Source: Natrinema salaciae
GTDB lineage: Archaea; Halobacteriota; Halobacteria; Halobacteriales; Natrialbaceae
DNA length: 64,000 nt
Assembly (NCBI RefSeq): GCF_900110865.1
Contig: NZ_FOFD01000001.1
Span: 744,001 to 808,000 of the forward strand
Direction of reading: 5' to 3'
Positions 1 to 9,010 of the stretch are shown in pieces. The notes beneath the pieces are model-generated. The model ran no database searches. It was not told the origin of the DNA and worked only from the letters and a program-made list of their open reading frames with translations. Made by a program: the position numbers and the translations under genes. Position 1 is the first letter of the stretch. The number at the start of each line of letters is the position of its first letter.

Positions 1-894
1 CGACTCGAGCCGATCACGGTCTCGACGTACGACTCGGCGTACCTGAAGGCCGACTCGGTGGGTGACCGGTTCGGTCTCGTCGTCTTCGACGAGGCCCACC
101 ACCTCGGCGGCGAGGGGTATCGCGAGATCGCACGGTTGCTCGCCGCTCCCGCGCGACTGGGACTGACCGCCACCTTCGAGCGACCCGACGGCGCACACGA
201 GGTCATCGCGGACGTCGTCGGGCCGCTGGTCCACCGGCTCGACGTGGACGACCTCGCCGGCGACCACCTCGCCGACTACGATCTCAAGCGACTCGAGGTC
301 TCGCTCACCCCCGCGGAACGCGAGGAGTACGAGCGGGTACAGGGGATCTTCACGGACTACCTCGCGACATCGAACATCGACATGCGCAGCGGTTCGGACT
401 ATCAGCAACTCGTCAAGCGATCCGGCAACGACCCCGAGGCCCGCGAAGCGCTGCTCGCACGCCAGCGCGCACGGGAACTCATGCTCGGCAGCGAGAACAA
501 GATCGAAGCGCTGGCGGACGTTCTCGACGATCACCGCGGCGATCGGATCATCGTCTTCACGGCCCACAACGACCTCGCGTACGACGTCAGCGAACGGTTT
601 CTGATCCCGACGATCACGCACCAGACCGGAACCCCAGAGCGACGGGAGATCCTGGAGCGGTTCCGTGAGGGGACCTACACCCGGATCGCGACCTCCAACG
701 TGCTCGACGAGGGGGTCGACGTTCCCGATGCGAACGTCGCGGTCGTGCTCTCCGGCAGCGGCAGCGAACGGGAGTTCACGCAGCGCCTCGGGCGGATTCT
801 CCGCCCGAAAGCGGACGGCACTCGAGCGGTTCTCTACGAGGTCGTCGCCGGAGATACCGGCGAGCGACGCATCGCGAACCGCCGTCGCGAGTGA
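1..894 (+). CDS. XPB/Rad25-family DNA helicase, C-terminal part (5' end outside window)
   Basis: The reading frame is already open at base 1, so only the last 297 residues are seen. Superfamily 2 helicase motifs are present in order: DEAHH (visible residues 30-34, Walker B), the TAT motif III in GLTATFERPDG, and the C-terminal RecA-like domain ending in the motif VI sequence QRLGRILRPK. The RED motif typical of XPB, next to motif III, reads RPD here. In archaea XPB unwinds DNA locally for repair. The adjacent downstream gene is the XPB partner nuclease Bax1, which makes XPB the best assignment over a generic DEAD/DEAH helicase. The XPB N-terminal damage-recognition domain cannot be checked because it lies beyond the window edge. 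Confidence 0.88.
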   Translation, partial: RLEPITVSTYDSAYLKADSVGDRFGLVVFDEAHHLGGEGYREIARLLAAPARLGLTATFERPDGAHEVIADVVGPLVHRLDVDDLAGDHLADYDLKRLEVSLTPAEREEYERVQGIFTDYLATSNIDMRSGSDYQQLVKRSGNDPEAREALLARQRARELMLGSENKIEALADVLDDHRGDRIIVFTAHNDLAYDVSERFLIPTITHQTGTPERREILERFREGTYTRIATSNVLDEGVDVPDANVAVVLSGSGSEREFTQRLGRILRPKADGTRAVLYEVVAGDTGERRIANRRRE

Positions 895-953
895 CGCTCG
901 CTTCGAGCCGCCGTCCGAGCGACTTTTGGCGATTCCACACCGACACGACGTAG

Positions 954-2489
954 ATGCTGACGAAGGACCTGCTTCGCGTGTCGCGCGCCGGGGGCGGCTA
1001 CCGCCCCCGGTTCGCCGGCCGCGAACACCGCCCGCTCGCGGCCCGCGTCATCGGGACGTATCAGGGCCACGTCGGCGAACCGCAGAGCGCGCTCGAGACG
1101 GCGCTCACGGACCTCGAGCGCGACGCGGACGATTTCAAACTCGTCCGCGGGCTCTCGGCGCTGCTCGAGCGCGAGGCGACCATGGAGACGGACGCGGCGA
1201 TCGACCCCGAGCGGGCCCGCCGAGCCGCGTTCGAGGCCGCCGAAGCGGTCGGCGTCGTCACCGACGACGAGCGCGTCACGGCACTCGTCCGCGCGGGCGA
1301 CTCGCTCGGGCTGTCGGCGGACGACCTCGAGACCGCGCTCTATGCCGATCTCGAGGAGCGGCAGGTCCTGACCGCGGTCGAGCCGCGGTGGGATCCGGAC
1401 GGGCTGGTCGCCCAGTACAACCTGTCGCTGGCGCAGACGGCGCTGTTCGACGCGATCGAGGTACGCGTTCGTTCGAGCGACCCGAAAGCGCTGATCTCGG
1501 CGATCAAGCGACTGCGGCTGATGTACGAGATCAGGCGGCTCGAGGACGATTCGGCGGACGGTGTGGCGGGCGTCTCGGAGCGCGAGGTCGTCGTGACGGG
1601 GCCGACGCATCTCTTTCGTGCGACTCGACGGTACGGCACGCGCTTCGCGCGGCTCCTGCGGACGGTGGCGGCGGCCGACCGGTGGCACCTCGAGGCGACG
1701 ATCGACGACCGCGGCACCGAGCGTACGCTCGAACTCTCCCACGACGATCCGGTTCGGGTGCCGGACGCCGAGCCGGTCGCGACGGTCTCGTTCGACAGCG
1801 GCGTCGAGGCCGACTTCGCCGGGCGGTTCTCGGCTCTCGGCCTCGAGTGGGAGCTCGTCCGCGAACCCGAACCGCTCGCGACGGGGACGCGCGTGATGAT
1901 TCCCGATTTCGCCTTCGAGTACGAGCACGGCGACTTCCGCGTCTTCTTCGAGATCATGGGGTTCTGGACGCCGGAGTACGTCGACAAGAAGCTCTCCCAG
2001 CTCGCGGCGCTCGAGGACGTGGACATGCTGGTCGCGGTCGACGAATCGCTGGGCGTCGGCGAGGAGATCGCGACCCGCGACCACCGGGCGATACCCTACT
2101 CGGGCACGGTCCGGGTGAAAGACGTCGCCGACGTCCTCAGGGAGTACGAACGGCAACTGGTGGCCGAGAGCGCGGCCCGGCTGCCCGACGAGCTCCGGCC
2201 GGACGAGGACGCGATCGAACTGGCGGCAGTGGCCGAGCGCCACGGCGTCAGTGCCGACGCGCTCGACGACGCGTCGTTCCCCGAGCACGAACGGGTCGGC
2301 CGGACGCTGATCCGGCCCGCCGTCCTCGACGCACTCGGCGAGGAGATCGACGCCGGAATAGCCCTGTCGGACGCCGAAGCGGCGTTCGAGGAGTACGGCA
2401 TCGCCGACTCGAGTGCGATCCTCTCGCGGCTGGGCTATCGCGTCGAGTGGGAGGGGCTGGCGGGCGGGACGGTCGTGGACCGAACGTGA
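954..2489 (+). CDS. bax1: Bax1, XPB-associated structure-specific nuclease (DUF790 family)
   Basis: The 511-residue protein matches the DUF790/Bax1 family (binds archaeal XPB). A nuclease-like core is visible around residues 314-340: IPDFAFEY followed by FFEIMGFWTPEYVDKK, a PD-(D/E)xK-like arrangement. Known family members form a complex with XPB and cut bubble or fork DNA, as XPG does in eukaryotic nucleotide excision repair. The gene lies 59 bases after the helicase on the same strand, so the two probably form one repair operon. The ATG at 954 is the first plausible start after the helicase stop. Function is inferred from family and context. Confidence 0.88.
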   Translation: MLTKDLLRVSRAGGGYRPRFAGREHRPLAARVIGTYQGHVGEPQSALETALTDLERDADDFKLVRGLSALLEREATMETDAAIDPERARRAAFEAAEAVGVVTDDERVTALVRAGDSLGLSADDLETALYADLEERQVLTAVEPRWDPDGLVAQYNLSLAQTALFDAIEVRVRSSDPKALISAIKRLRLMYEIRRLEDDSADGVAGVSEREVVVTGPTHLFRATRRYGTRFARLLRTVAAADRWHLEATIDDRGTERTLELSHDDPVRVPDAEPVATVSFDSGVEADFAGRFSALGLEWELVREPEPLATGTRVMIPDFAFEYEHGDFRVFFEIMGFWTPEYVDKKLSQLAALEDVDMLVAVDESLGVGEEIATRDHRAIPYSGTVRVKDVADVLREYERQLVAESAARLPDELRPDEDAIELAAVAERHGVSADALDDASFPEHERVGRTLIRPAVLDALGEEIDAGIALSDAEAAFEEYGIADSSAILSRLGYRVEWEGLAGGTVVDRT

Positions 2490-2597
2490 TAGATAATCGG
2501 ATCGGCGAACCGAGCGTCGGCGATTCGTCCGGCGGCGGGTCCGATCCAACGTGCTTCGTGACTAGCCTTAACCGTCTGACGCACCTGATACAGTACA

Positions 2598-3050
2598 GTG
2601 TCCCCTTCAGCATCTAGCGATCCCGTCTCTCTCTTGCTCGTCGAGGACAATCCCGGCGACGTTCGGCTCATCGAGGAAGCCTTCAAATCGGCGGGCTTTG
2701 CCACGACGTTTCACACGGTCGCCGACGGTGATGCCGCGCTCGAGTTCCTGCAGACCGAAGCGACGGCCGACTCCGGCCCCGATCTGGACCTCATGCTGCT
2801 CGACCTGAACCTGCCCAGAACGGGCGGCTTCGAAGTTCTCGAGACGATCAAGAACGATCCGGAACTGGCGTCGCTGCCGGTGCTCGTCCTGACGAGTTCG
2901 GAGGCGACGGAAGATGTCGTCAAGAGTTACGAACTGTGTGCGAACGCGTATCTCACCAAGCCGACCGATCCCGACGCGTTCGCCGACATCGGCCGCGCGG
3001 TGGAAGCGTTCTGGATCGACGAGGCGACGCTCCCGTCCGTCCCGTCGTGA
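2598..3050 (+). CDS. Single-domain response regulator (CheY/Rcp1-like receiver)
   Basis: A 150-residue stand-alone receiver domain. The acidic pocket (E16, D17), phospho-acceptor D69 in LLDLNLP, T99/S100 in VLTSSEA, and K121 in YLTKP are all present, so it should be phosphorylatable. There is no output domain, so it probably acts through protein contacts, as Rcp1-like regulators paired with phytochrome or PAS histidine kinases do. No kinase gene lies nearby, so the partner is unknown. The start is GTG at 2598. The GTG lies about 26 bases after the TTAACCG stretch near 2567-2573, which could be a TATA element for a leaderless message. Confidence 0.85.
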   Translation: MSPSASSDPVSLLLVEDNPGDVRLIEEAFKSAGFATTFHTVADGDAALEFLQTEATADSGPDLDLMLLDLNLPRTGGFEVLETIKNDPELASLPVLVLTSSEATEDVVKSYELCANAYLTKPTDPDAFADIGRAVEAFWIDEATLPSVPS

Positions 3051-3144
3051 CGCGTTCGCCGGCGTCCGCGAGGAGGTCGTCGAGACGCGCCGCAAGGTGG
3101 TGCGGGCCGCCCGACGCCCGCTCTTTTCGTTCGGATCCGTCCCG

Positions 3145-3681
3145 CTACGCCTCGAGGTCCCGCTGTCGCCCCTTCGGGACCATCGAGCGCAGTTCGCCGT
3201 GGACGTAGAGACCGACGCCGATGGGTTCGCGCTCGCCGGCGATCTCGTGGGCGGCGACGAGATACCCCCAGTCGCCGTCCCACTCGAGTTCCTGGTCCTC
3301 GCCGGCCGCGAACCGCCGGGCGGCCTCGCGATCGAGTTCGATGACGCACTCGGTCGCCGCCCGTCCGAAGCGCTGGACGAAGTCCGTCGTGGGCTTCCAG
3401 TGTTCCTGGCGGGTGCGGAGGCAGGTCATGCCGATCGCCTCGATCTCGATCGGCGTCGGCGCGTCGCCGCCGTAGATCCAGATCTTGCCCGCCCCCTTCT
3501 CCCAGAACGTGTAGCCGTCGAACGTCGCCGGCGGGACGCCGAACCGGTCCGCGAAGTAGTCGACGACTTCCGCGCGCGTGGCTCGCCCATCGACGGTGCG
3601 CTCCGCCGCGGTGGCGGGCAGCCGGTCGAACCGCTGGCCGTCGTTCGTCGGCGCTGCGTCGGCGTTGCGTCCGTCGCCCAT
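3145..3681 (-). CDS. PUA-like RNA-binding protein, detached C-terminal module of a NOP2/RsmF methyltransferase
   Basis: 178 residues beginning MGDGRNAD. The C-terminal half (TFWEKGAGKIWIYG, then PTTDFVQRFGRAA, then VGLYVHGELRSMVPKGRQRD) resembles the PUA/Nip7-like domain that usually ends NOP2/Sun-type rRNA and tRNA cytosine methyltransferases. Its ATG shares one base (3681) with the TAA stop of the upstream methyltransferase gene, a TAATG junction that suggests translational coupling. The two products probably act together on RNA, the PUA-like part giving substrate affinity. Annotated elsewhere as a DUF family; the RNA-binding role is inference from similarity and gene order. Confidence 0.75.
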   Translation of the reverse strand: MGDGRNADAAPTNDGQRFDRLPATAAERTVDGRATRAEVVDYFADRFGVPPATFDGYTFWEKGAGKIWIYGGDAPTPIEIEAIGMTCLRTRQEHWKPTTDFVQRFGRAATECVIELDREAARRFAAGEDQELEWDGDWGYLVAAHEIAGEREPIGVGLYVHGELRSMVPKGRQRDLEA

Positions 3682-4589
3682 TACGCGGTCACCTCCAGTT
3701 TCGCGACGAAGAAGCCGCCGGTGTCGTTCTGGTGGGGGTAGATCCGAGCCGCGTTCTCGAGGCTCGAGTCGAAGGTCGCGCCGTCCCACTCGGTCACACC
3801 CGTGGCGTGCTCGAGGTCGAGATCGAAGTCGACGACGCGACAGGATTCGGTCTCGAGCGCGTGCTGTACGACGGCCTCGTTCTCCTCGGGGGCGAAGGTA
3901 CAGGTCGAGTAGACGACCGTCCCGCCCTCGCGGGTGGCCTGGATCGCGCGGCGGAGGATTCCCTTCTGGATGCCCGCGACGGAGGAGATGTGCCCCTCGG
4001 ACCAGTTGTCCAGGGCGTCGGGGTTCTTCCGGATCGTCCCCTCGCAGGAACAGGGGGCGTCGACGAGAGTCCGATCGAACGCGTCGAAGTCGAACCGCTC
4101 GAGGGAGTAGTTCCGCGCGTCGTCGTTCGTCACCGCGAGGCTGGTCGCGCCGAGTCGCTCGGCGTTGAACCGGAGCGCCGAGATGCGCCCGAGGTTGTTG
4201 TCGTTCGCGACGACCGTCCCGCGATCGTCCATCAGCGCCGCGAGCTGCGTCGCCTTCCCGCCGGGCGCGGCACAGCAGTCCCAGACCCGCTCGCCGGGCT
4301 CGGGCTCGAGGACGACCGGCGGCACCGCCGACACCTCCTCCTGGCCGTGCGTGAACCCGTGAAACGACGTCCACGTGGACCCCGGGGAATCGGTCTCGAG
4401 GTCCAGGACGCGTGGGTTCCAGTCGGCCTGCTCGTAGCCGACACCCTCCCGCTCTAGGGCCTCGAGCGTGCGCGCCACCGAGGCCTTGATCGTGTTCACG
4501 CGGACGGCGTTGCCGAGCGGCCGCTCGCAGGCGGCGAGAAAGGCGTCGAAATCGTCGATAATCGATCGGTACCGCTCGAGTGGCTCCAT
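3681..4589 (-). CDS. RsmB/NOP2/Sun-type RNA (cytosine-C5) methyltransferase
   Basis: 302 residues. SAM-binding motif I is DCCAAPGGKATQL, and the two cysteines used by RNA m5C methyltransferases sit in DAPCSCEG (motif IV) and YSTCTFAPEENE (motif VI, catalytic). A short N-terminal RNA-recognition segment (AVRVNTIKAS) precedes the Rossmann domain. The enzyme stops right after the catalytic domain; the PUA-like C-terminal domain of many homologues is encoded by the next gene in the operon. The start chosen is ATG 4589 (MEPLERYRSI), where similarity begins; an upstream TTG at 4703 is in frame but adds a non-conserved tail. The target could be tRNA or rRNA and cannot be decided here. Confidence 0.85.
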   Translation of the reverse strand: MEPLERYRSIIDDFDAFLAACERPLGNAVRVNTIKASVARTLEALEREGVGYEQADWNPRVLDLETDSPGSTWTSFHGFTHGQEEVSAVPPVVLEPEPGERVWDCCAAPGGKATQLAALMDDRGTVVANDNNLGRISALRFNAERLGATSLAVTNDDARNYSLERFDFDAFDRTLVDAPCSCEGTIRKNPDALDNWSEGHISSVAGIQKGILRRAIQATREGGTVVYSTCTFAPEENEAVVQHALETESCRVVDFDLDLEHATGVTEWDGATFDSSLENAARIYPHQNDTGGFFVAKLEVTA

Positions 4590-4741
4590 CGGCTGCGGGT
4601 TCGAGCGCCCGTCGCTTGTGGGTTTCGAAGCGGACGGAATCGCCGCACCGGCGGCTGCGATCGAATCGAACCGATCGCAATGGTGGTGGACAGAACTATA
4701 CAATATCGTTTCTAATTGTTCGCTAATGGGTGTACTTGGTC

Positions 4742-5437
4742 ATGGATGAGCCGACGTTCGAGGTCACCGACTGCGCCGTTATCGGACGCACGTTCGAGGA
4801 GTACGCGGCCATGTTCGACCTCGAGCCGGCCGAACTGGCTGCCGGTCGGGTACTCGACTGTCCGTCCGGCGTGGCGTCGTTCGTCGCGACCGCGTCCGAA
4901 CGGGGTATCGACGCGGTCGGGGCCGACGTCGTCTACGACCGGCCGCTCGAGGAACTCGCCCGGCGGTGTCGCGACGATCGGGAGTCGGTCGGCGAACAGC
5001 TTCCCGAGAAGCGGACGCTGTTCGAGTGGTCGTTCTACGGCTCGCCGGCCGAGCGACGCCGGTATCTCAGGCGCGCGTCCGAACGGTTCCTCGCGGACTA
5101 CGCGACCGGCGGGGCGGGGAATCGGTACGTCCCCGCGGCGCTCCCGTCCCTGCCCTTTCGCAGCGATTCGTTTTCGCTCGTCCTCTCGTCGCACTTCCTG
5201 TTTCTGTACGGGGATCGGTTCGACGCCGAGTTCCACCGCGAGTCGCTGCGGGAACTCGCCCGCGTCGCGACCGACGAGGTGCGGGTCTATCCGCTCCAGG
5301 GACTCGACGCGGAGCCGTCCGCACACCTCGAGCCCGTTCGCTCGACGCTCGAGGACGAAGGGTACGAGCCGCGGCTCGAGCGGGTTCCCTTCGAGTTCCA
5401 GTCGGGATCGACGGAGATGCTCGTCCTCTCGCCGTGA
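4742..5437 (+). CDS. SAM methyltransferase-like protein (conserved haloarchaeal)
   Basis: 231 residues. The N-terminal stretch RVLDCPSGVASFVATASERG looks like a degenerate motif I of class I SAM-dependent methyltransferases (DCPSG in place of D-x-G-x-G), followed by an acidic residue after VGAD as in motif II, and FSLVLSSHFLFLYGD as motif IV. Substrate is unknown. It is divergently transcribed from the RNA methyltransferase operon across an AT-rich 152-base gap. The ATG at 4742 is preferred over an in-frame GTG at 4730 because it leaves room for a promoter in that gap. Confidence 0.6.
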   Translation: MDEPTFEVTDCAVIGRTFEEYAAMFDLEPAELAAGRVLDCPSGVASFVATASERGIDAVGADVVYDRPLEELARRCRDDRESVGEQLPEKRTLFEWSFYGSPAERRRYLRRASERFLADYATGGAGNRYVPAALPSLPFRSDSFSLVLSSHFLFLYGDRFDAEFHRESLRELARVATDEVRVYPLQGLDAEPSAHLEPVRSTLEDEGYEPRLERVPFEFQSGSTEMLVLSP

Positions 5438-5487
5438 CCCGAGCGCAGCCCGAGTTCGGGTCCCGTCCCGGAACCACCCGCCCTCGA

Positions 5488-5493
5488 TTTTAT
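5488..5493 (+). promoter_or_regulatory. TATA-like box of the PAC2-family gene
   Basis: TTTTAT centred about 28 bases before the ATG at 5518, in otherwise GC-rich sequence. No Shine-Dalgarno site is visible, consistent with a leaderless transcript. Confidence 0.45.
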
Positions 5494-5517
5494 GCCGCCG
5501 ACGGTCGATGTCGAACT

Positions 5518-6264
5518 ATGGCAGGCATTCGTGTACAGGGCTCGGACGCCGAACTCGAGGAGCCGACGCTCGTCGAGGGGTTTCCGGGCGTCGGCCTCGT
5601 CGGAAAGATCGCGACCGACCACCTCGTCGAGCAACTCGACATGCGCTACTACGCGAGCGTTCATTGCGAAGGGCTCCCCCGGATCGGCGTCTACCGGGGC
5701 GGTGATCGGACCGCGCAACCGCCGGTGCGGCTCTACGTCAGCGAGGAGCACGATCTGATCGCCCTCCAGAGCGACGCACCGATCTCCTCGCAGGCCGTCG
5801 CGAACGTCGCCGATTGCCTGACCGGGTGGATCGTCGATCGGGGTGCCACGCCACTCTACCTCAGCGGCCTCCCCGCCGAGCGCGACGACGAGGATCGACC
5901 CGACATCTACGGGATCGCCACCGGCGACGGTGCCGAACGGCTTGAGGCGACCGACATCGCGGTCCCGCCGGAGGACGGCGTCATCACCGGGCCGACGGGG
6001 GCGCTGATCAACCGGGCTGCACAGGAGGACTACGGGAGCCTCGGCCTCGTCGTCCAGTGCAACCCGCGGTTTCCGGACCCCGAGGCCGCGAGCGTCCTGC
6101 TCGAGGACGGCATCGGCCCGCTCGCCGACCTCGAGGTCGACGTGCAGGACCTCGTCGACCGCGCCGAGGAGATCCGGGCGAAACGGGAGCAACTGGCCCA
6201 GCAGATGCAGGCGATCGGCCAGGACGAGAGTTCGCAGGCGCAGCCGCTGCGGATGTACCAGTAG
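5518..6264 (+). CDS. Proteasome assembly chaperone (PAC2) family protein
   Basis: 248 residues with the PAC2-family opening (LVEGFPGVGLVGKIATDHLV) and the conserved block GPTGALINRAA around residue 160. Archaeal members resemble PbaA/PbaB, ATP-independent chaperones linked to proteasome assembly or to other complexes. The C-terminal region (about 200-245) is charged and likely a coiled coil (EEIRAKREQLAQQMQAIG), a tail where family members present proteasome-contacting motifs. It is a single-gene unit preceded by its own TATA-like box. No proteasome genes are adjacent, so the client is inferred only. Confidence 0.8.
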   Translation: MAGIRVQGSDAELEEPTLVEGFPGVGLVGKIATDHLVEQLDMRYYASVHCEGLPRIGVYRGGDRTAQPPVRLYVSEEHDLIALQSDAPISSQAVANVADCLTGWIVDRGATPLYLSGLPAERDDEDRPDIYGIATGDGAERLEATDIAVPPEDGVITGPTGALINRAAQEDYGSLGLVVQCNPRFPDPEAASVLLEDGIGPLADLEVDVQDLVDRAEEIRAKREQLAQQMQAIGQDESSQAQPLRMYQ

Positions 6265-6390
6265 CCCGTTCGGCCGGTCGGGAGCTTCCGTAGCCGTCGA
6301 GCCTCGAGCCCTCGGCTCTCGGCTCTCTGGACGCCACGACCGATGACGGCGGCCGGATTCACGCCCGAACCCGTCGAACCGCGAGGTAAC

Positions 6391-6396
6391 ATATAT
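6391..6396 (+). promoter_or_regulatory. TATA-like box of the amidase gene
   Basis: ATATAT stands alone in GC-rich sequence 25-30 bases before the amidase ATG at 6421. The position supports 6421 over the in-frame upstream ATG at 6343, which would lie ahead of the promoter. Confidence 0.5.
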
Positions 6397-6420
6397 CACG
6401 GCTCGTGTGGGTGTTGTGGT

Positions 6421-7902
6421 ATGTCACGCGAACACGACCTCACTCGCCTCTCCGCGACGACTCTCGCGTCCCGAATCCGGGACGGCGACGTCACGGCGAC
6501 CGAGGCCGTCGAGGCCCACCTCGAGCGAATCGACGACCGCGACGACGAGATCAACGCCTTCGTCACGGTCTGCGACGACGAGGCGCTCGCGGCCGCCGCC
6601 GAAGCCGACCGCGTGCTCGAGGGGAGCGAGGTGCAACGCGCCACGGATAGTCGCGCGGGGAGCGAAGCGACCCGCGAGACGGGCGAGTCCGTGGGTCCGC
6701 TCCACGGCGTCCCGCTCGCGCTGAAGGATCTCGGGTCGGAGAAGGCGGGGGTTCGACACACCTACGGGTCGGCGCTCTTCGCGGACCACGTCTCGGAGCG
6801 GACCTCGGCGATCGTCGAGCGCCTCGAGGCGGCCGGCGCGATCGTGATCGGGAAGACGAACACGCCGGAACTGGGTCACAAGGGGACGACCGACAACGAA
6901 CTCGTCGGCGCGACGGCGTCGCCGATCGACACCGACCTGAACGCGGGCGGCTCCTCCGGCGGGTCGGCCGCGGCGCTCGCGGCGGGACTGACGCCGATCG
7001 CGACGGGCAGCGACGCGGGCGGCTCGCTGCGGATTCCGGCCGCAGCCTGCGGCGTCTACGGGTTCAAGCCGACCTTCGGACTGGTACCGGACGACGGTCG
7101 TCCGAGCGCCTTCGGCCGGGAGCTCCAGCACACGACGAAGGGACCGATGACCCGCACCGTCGAGGACGCCGCACTGTTGCTCTCGCTGCTGGACGGCCCG
7201 CACCCCGACGATCCGAACAGCGTCCCCGTCGACGTCGACTACCGCGGCGCCCTCGAGCGGCCAATCGACGACTACCGGATCGGGTACAGTCCCGACCTCG
7301 ACGTCTTCCCGGTCGCGGACGACGTCGGTGCGGTCGTCGACGACGCAGTCGCCGCGCTCGCGGACGCGGGTGCGACGGTCGACGAGATCACCGTCGACCA
7401 CGGCTACTCGATGGCCGAGCTGAGCGAGGCCGCGATGCCGACGTATACGACCTCCGTCCTCGAGAGCGCGACCGTTATCGAGGAGGCCCACGGCGTCGAC
7501 TTCCAGGAGCGGGCCGACGAGGTCTCCGACAGCCTGCTCGCGATGCTCCACGTCGGCGAGGAGCACGGTGCCGACGACGTCGCCCGATCCGGGATCGTTC
7601 GGACGGGTGTGTACGACGCCGTGCAGGACGTGCTCGCGGACTACGACCTGCTCGTGACGCCGACGCTCTCGCGGGCGGATCTCGGCCTGCACGCCGATCT
7701 CGGTGCCGAGGCCTGGGAGTGGCCGCTGACCTGGCCGTTCAACTGGACCGGCCACCCCGTCGCGTCCGCTCCTGCCGGGCTGACCGAACGCGGCCACCCC
7801 GTCGGTCTCCAGCTCGTCGGTCGGCGGTTCGCGGACGACGACGTGCTCGCCGCAAGCGCCGCGCTCGAGCGGGAACGGCCCTGGGAGCACCTGTACGAGT
7901 GA
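6421..7902 (+). CDS. Amidase (amidase-signature family, GatA-like)
   Basis: 493 residues with the complete amidase signature. The Ser-cisSer-Lys triad is visible: K102 in LALKDLG, S178 in NAGGSSGGSAA, and nucleophile S202 in GSDAGGSLRIPAA. The family hydrolyses amide bonds; GatA uses the same fold to provide ammonia in Glu-tRNA amidation. No gatB or gatC is adjacent and the protein is longer than typical GatA in its N-terminal region (inserted acidic loop around residues 68-92), so a stand-alone amidase for amide or peptide-like substrates is more likely. The substrate is not predictable. Confidence 0.85.
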   Translation: MSREHDLTRLSATTLASRIRDGDVTATEAVEAHLERIDDRDDEINAFVTVCDDEALAAAAEADRVLEGSEVQRATDSRAGSEATRETGESVGPLHGVPLALKDLGSEKAGVRHTYGSALFADHVSERTSAIVERLEAAGAIVIGKTNTPELGHKGTTDNELVGATASPIDTDLNAGGSSGGSAAALAAGLTPIATGSDAGGSLRIPAAACGVYGFKPTFGLVPDDGRPSAFGRELQHTTKGPMTRTVEDAALLLSLLDGPHPDDPNSVPVDVDYRGALERPIDDYRIGYSPDLDVFPVADDVGAVVDDAVAALADAGATVDEITVDHGYSMAELSEAAMPTYTTSVLESATVIEEAHGVDFQERADEVSDSLLAMLHVGEEHGADDVARSGIVRTGVYDAVQDVLADYDLLVTPTLSRADLGLHADLGAEAWEWPLTWPFNWTGHPVASAPAGLTERGHPVGLQLVGRRFADDDVLAASAALERERPWEHLYE

Positions 7903-8016
7903 CCGGCGTCCCGTTCTCGCGGCCCGTCGGTCCCGGGCGCTCGGAATCCCTTGTCGCAACGCGAACCGCTGACCGCTACCCAAACCCCTTTTCGCGCGCT
8001 AGCCCTTCGTCCGGGC

Positions 8017-8859
8017 ATGGGAACTGACGACGCCGAAACGATCGCACCAGAGATGTGTCCGTCCGCCAACGGCATGCCGATGCTCGGCCTCGGCACCTGG
8101 CAGAACGACGACGCCGAGCAGTGCGCCGAGAGCGTCCGGACGGCGCTCGAGACGGGCTACCGACACATCGACACCGCCCAGGCCTACGAGAACGAGGCGG
8201 CCGTCGGCGAGGGCATCGCGCGGGCCGACGTCGACCGCGAGGAGGTCTTCCTCGCGACCAAGGTCTGGATCTCGAACCTCGCACACGACGACGTCCTCGA
8301 GACGGCACGCGAGAGCCTCGATCGGCTCGGCGTCGAGTACGTCGACCTGCTGTACGTCCACTGGCCGTCACGGACCTACGACCCGGCGGAGACCCTGGCC
8401 GCGTTTTCCGAACTGTACGACGAGGGGCTGGTCGAGAACGTCGGCGTGAGCAACTTCCAGCCGGAACAGCTCGAGGAGGCCGTCGACGTCTGCGACGCGC
8501 CGATCTTCGCGAATCAGGTCGAACTGCATCCGCTGCTCCCTCAGGAGGAGATCCGAGAAGCCTGCGACGACGACGACGTCGAGGTCGTCGGCTACTCGCC
8601 GCTGGCGCGCGGGCAGGTCTTCGACCAGCCCGAGATCCAGGCGGTCGCCGAGAAACACGACGCCAGCGAGGCGCAGATCAGTCTCGCCTGGGCGCGCGAG
8701 AAGGGCGTGACGGCAATTCCGAAGGCGACCGGTGCGGACCACATCGGCGACAACTGGGAGTCGCTGACGGTCGAGCTGGATCGGGAGGACGTCGACCGGA
8801 TCGATGCGATCGACGAGACGAGCCGCGAAGTCGATCCCGGCTTCGCGCCCTGGAACTGA
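8017..8859 (+). CDS. Aldo/keto reductase
   Basis: 280 residues forming a TIM barrel of the AKR superfamily. All four catalytic residues are present: D52 in HIDTAQAYENE, Y57, K82 in LATKVW and H115 in LLYVHWP. The NAD(P)H-binding end is represented by AIPKATGADHIGDN. These enzymes reduce carbonyls to alcohols with NADPH. The start at 8017 is favoured by the T-rich stretch near 7989-7992 acting as a possible TATA element about 27 bases upstream. A later in-frame ATG at 8053 would also leave the fold intact. It is monocistronic and the physiological substrate is unknown. Confidence 0.85.
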   Translation: MGTDDAETIAPEMCPSANGMPMLGLGTWQNDDAEQCAESVRTALETGYRHIDTAQAYENEAAVGEGIARADVDREEVFLATKVWISNLAHDDVLETARESLDRLGVEYVDLLYVHWPSRTYDPAETLAAFSELYDEGLVENVGVSNFQPEQLEEAVDVCDAPIFANQVELHPLLPQEEIREACDDDDVEVVGYSPLARGQVFDQPEIQAVAEKHDASEAQISLAWAREKGVTAIPKATGADHIGDNWESLTVELDREDVDRIDAIDETSREVDPGFAPWN

Positions 8860-9010
8860 TCGCGCAGCCGATCGCCGGAACGCGGGCCAGTGTCGGTCCC
8901 TGAAACCGGCCGAGAACCGTTCTCGGCCCGGGTGAGCGGATCGTCGGGAACGTGTTATCGGGGCAGAAAAAGCAGGAAAGTTTACGGTACACCGGCTTTT
9001 TGGCTCGCGT

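Noticed and set aside
834-2549. A 571-residue minus-strand open frame opposite Bax1
   Set aside because: Reverse-strand shadow of Bax1 with no domain similarity; Bax1 has recognisable motifs.
665-2617. A 650-residue plus-strand open frame overlapping the helicase end and the whole Bax1 gene
   Set aside because: It is very arginine-rich and proline-rich, lacks motifs, and overlaps the well-supported Bax1 frame; such shadow frames are typical of GC-rich DNA.
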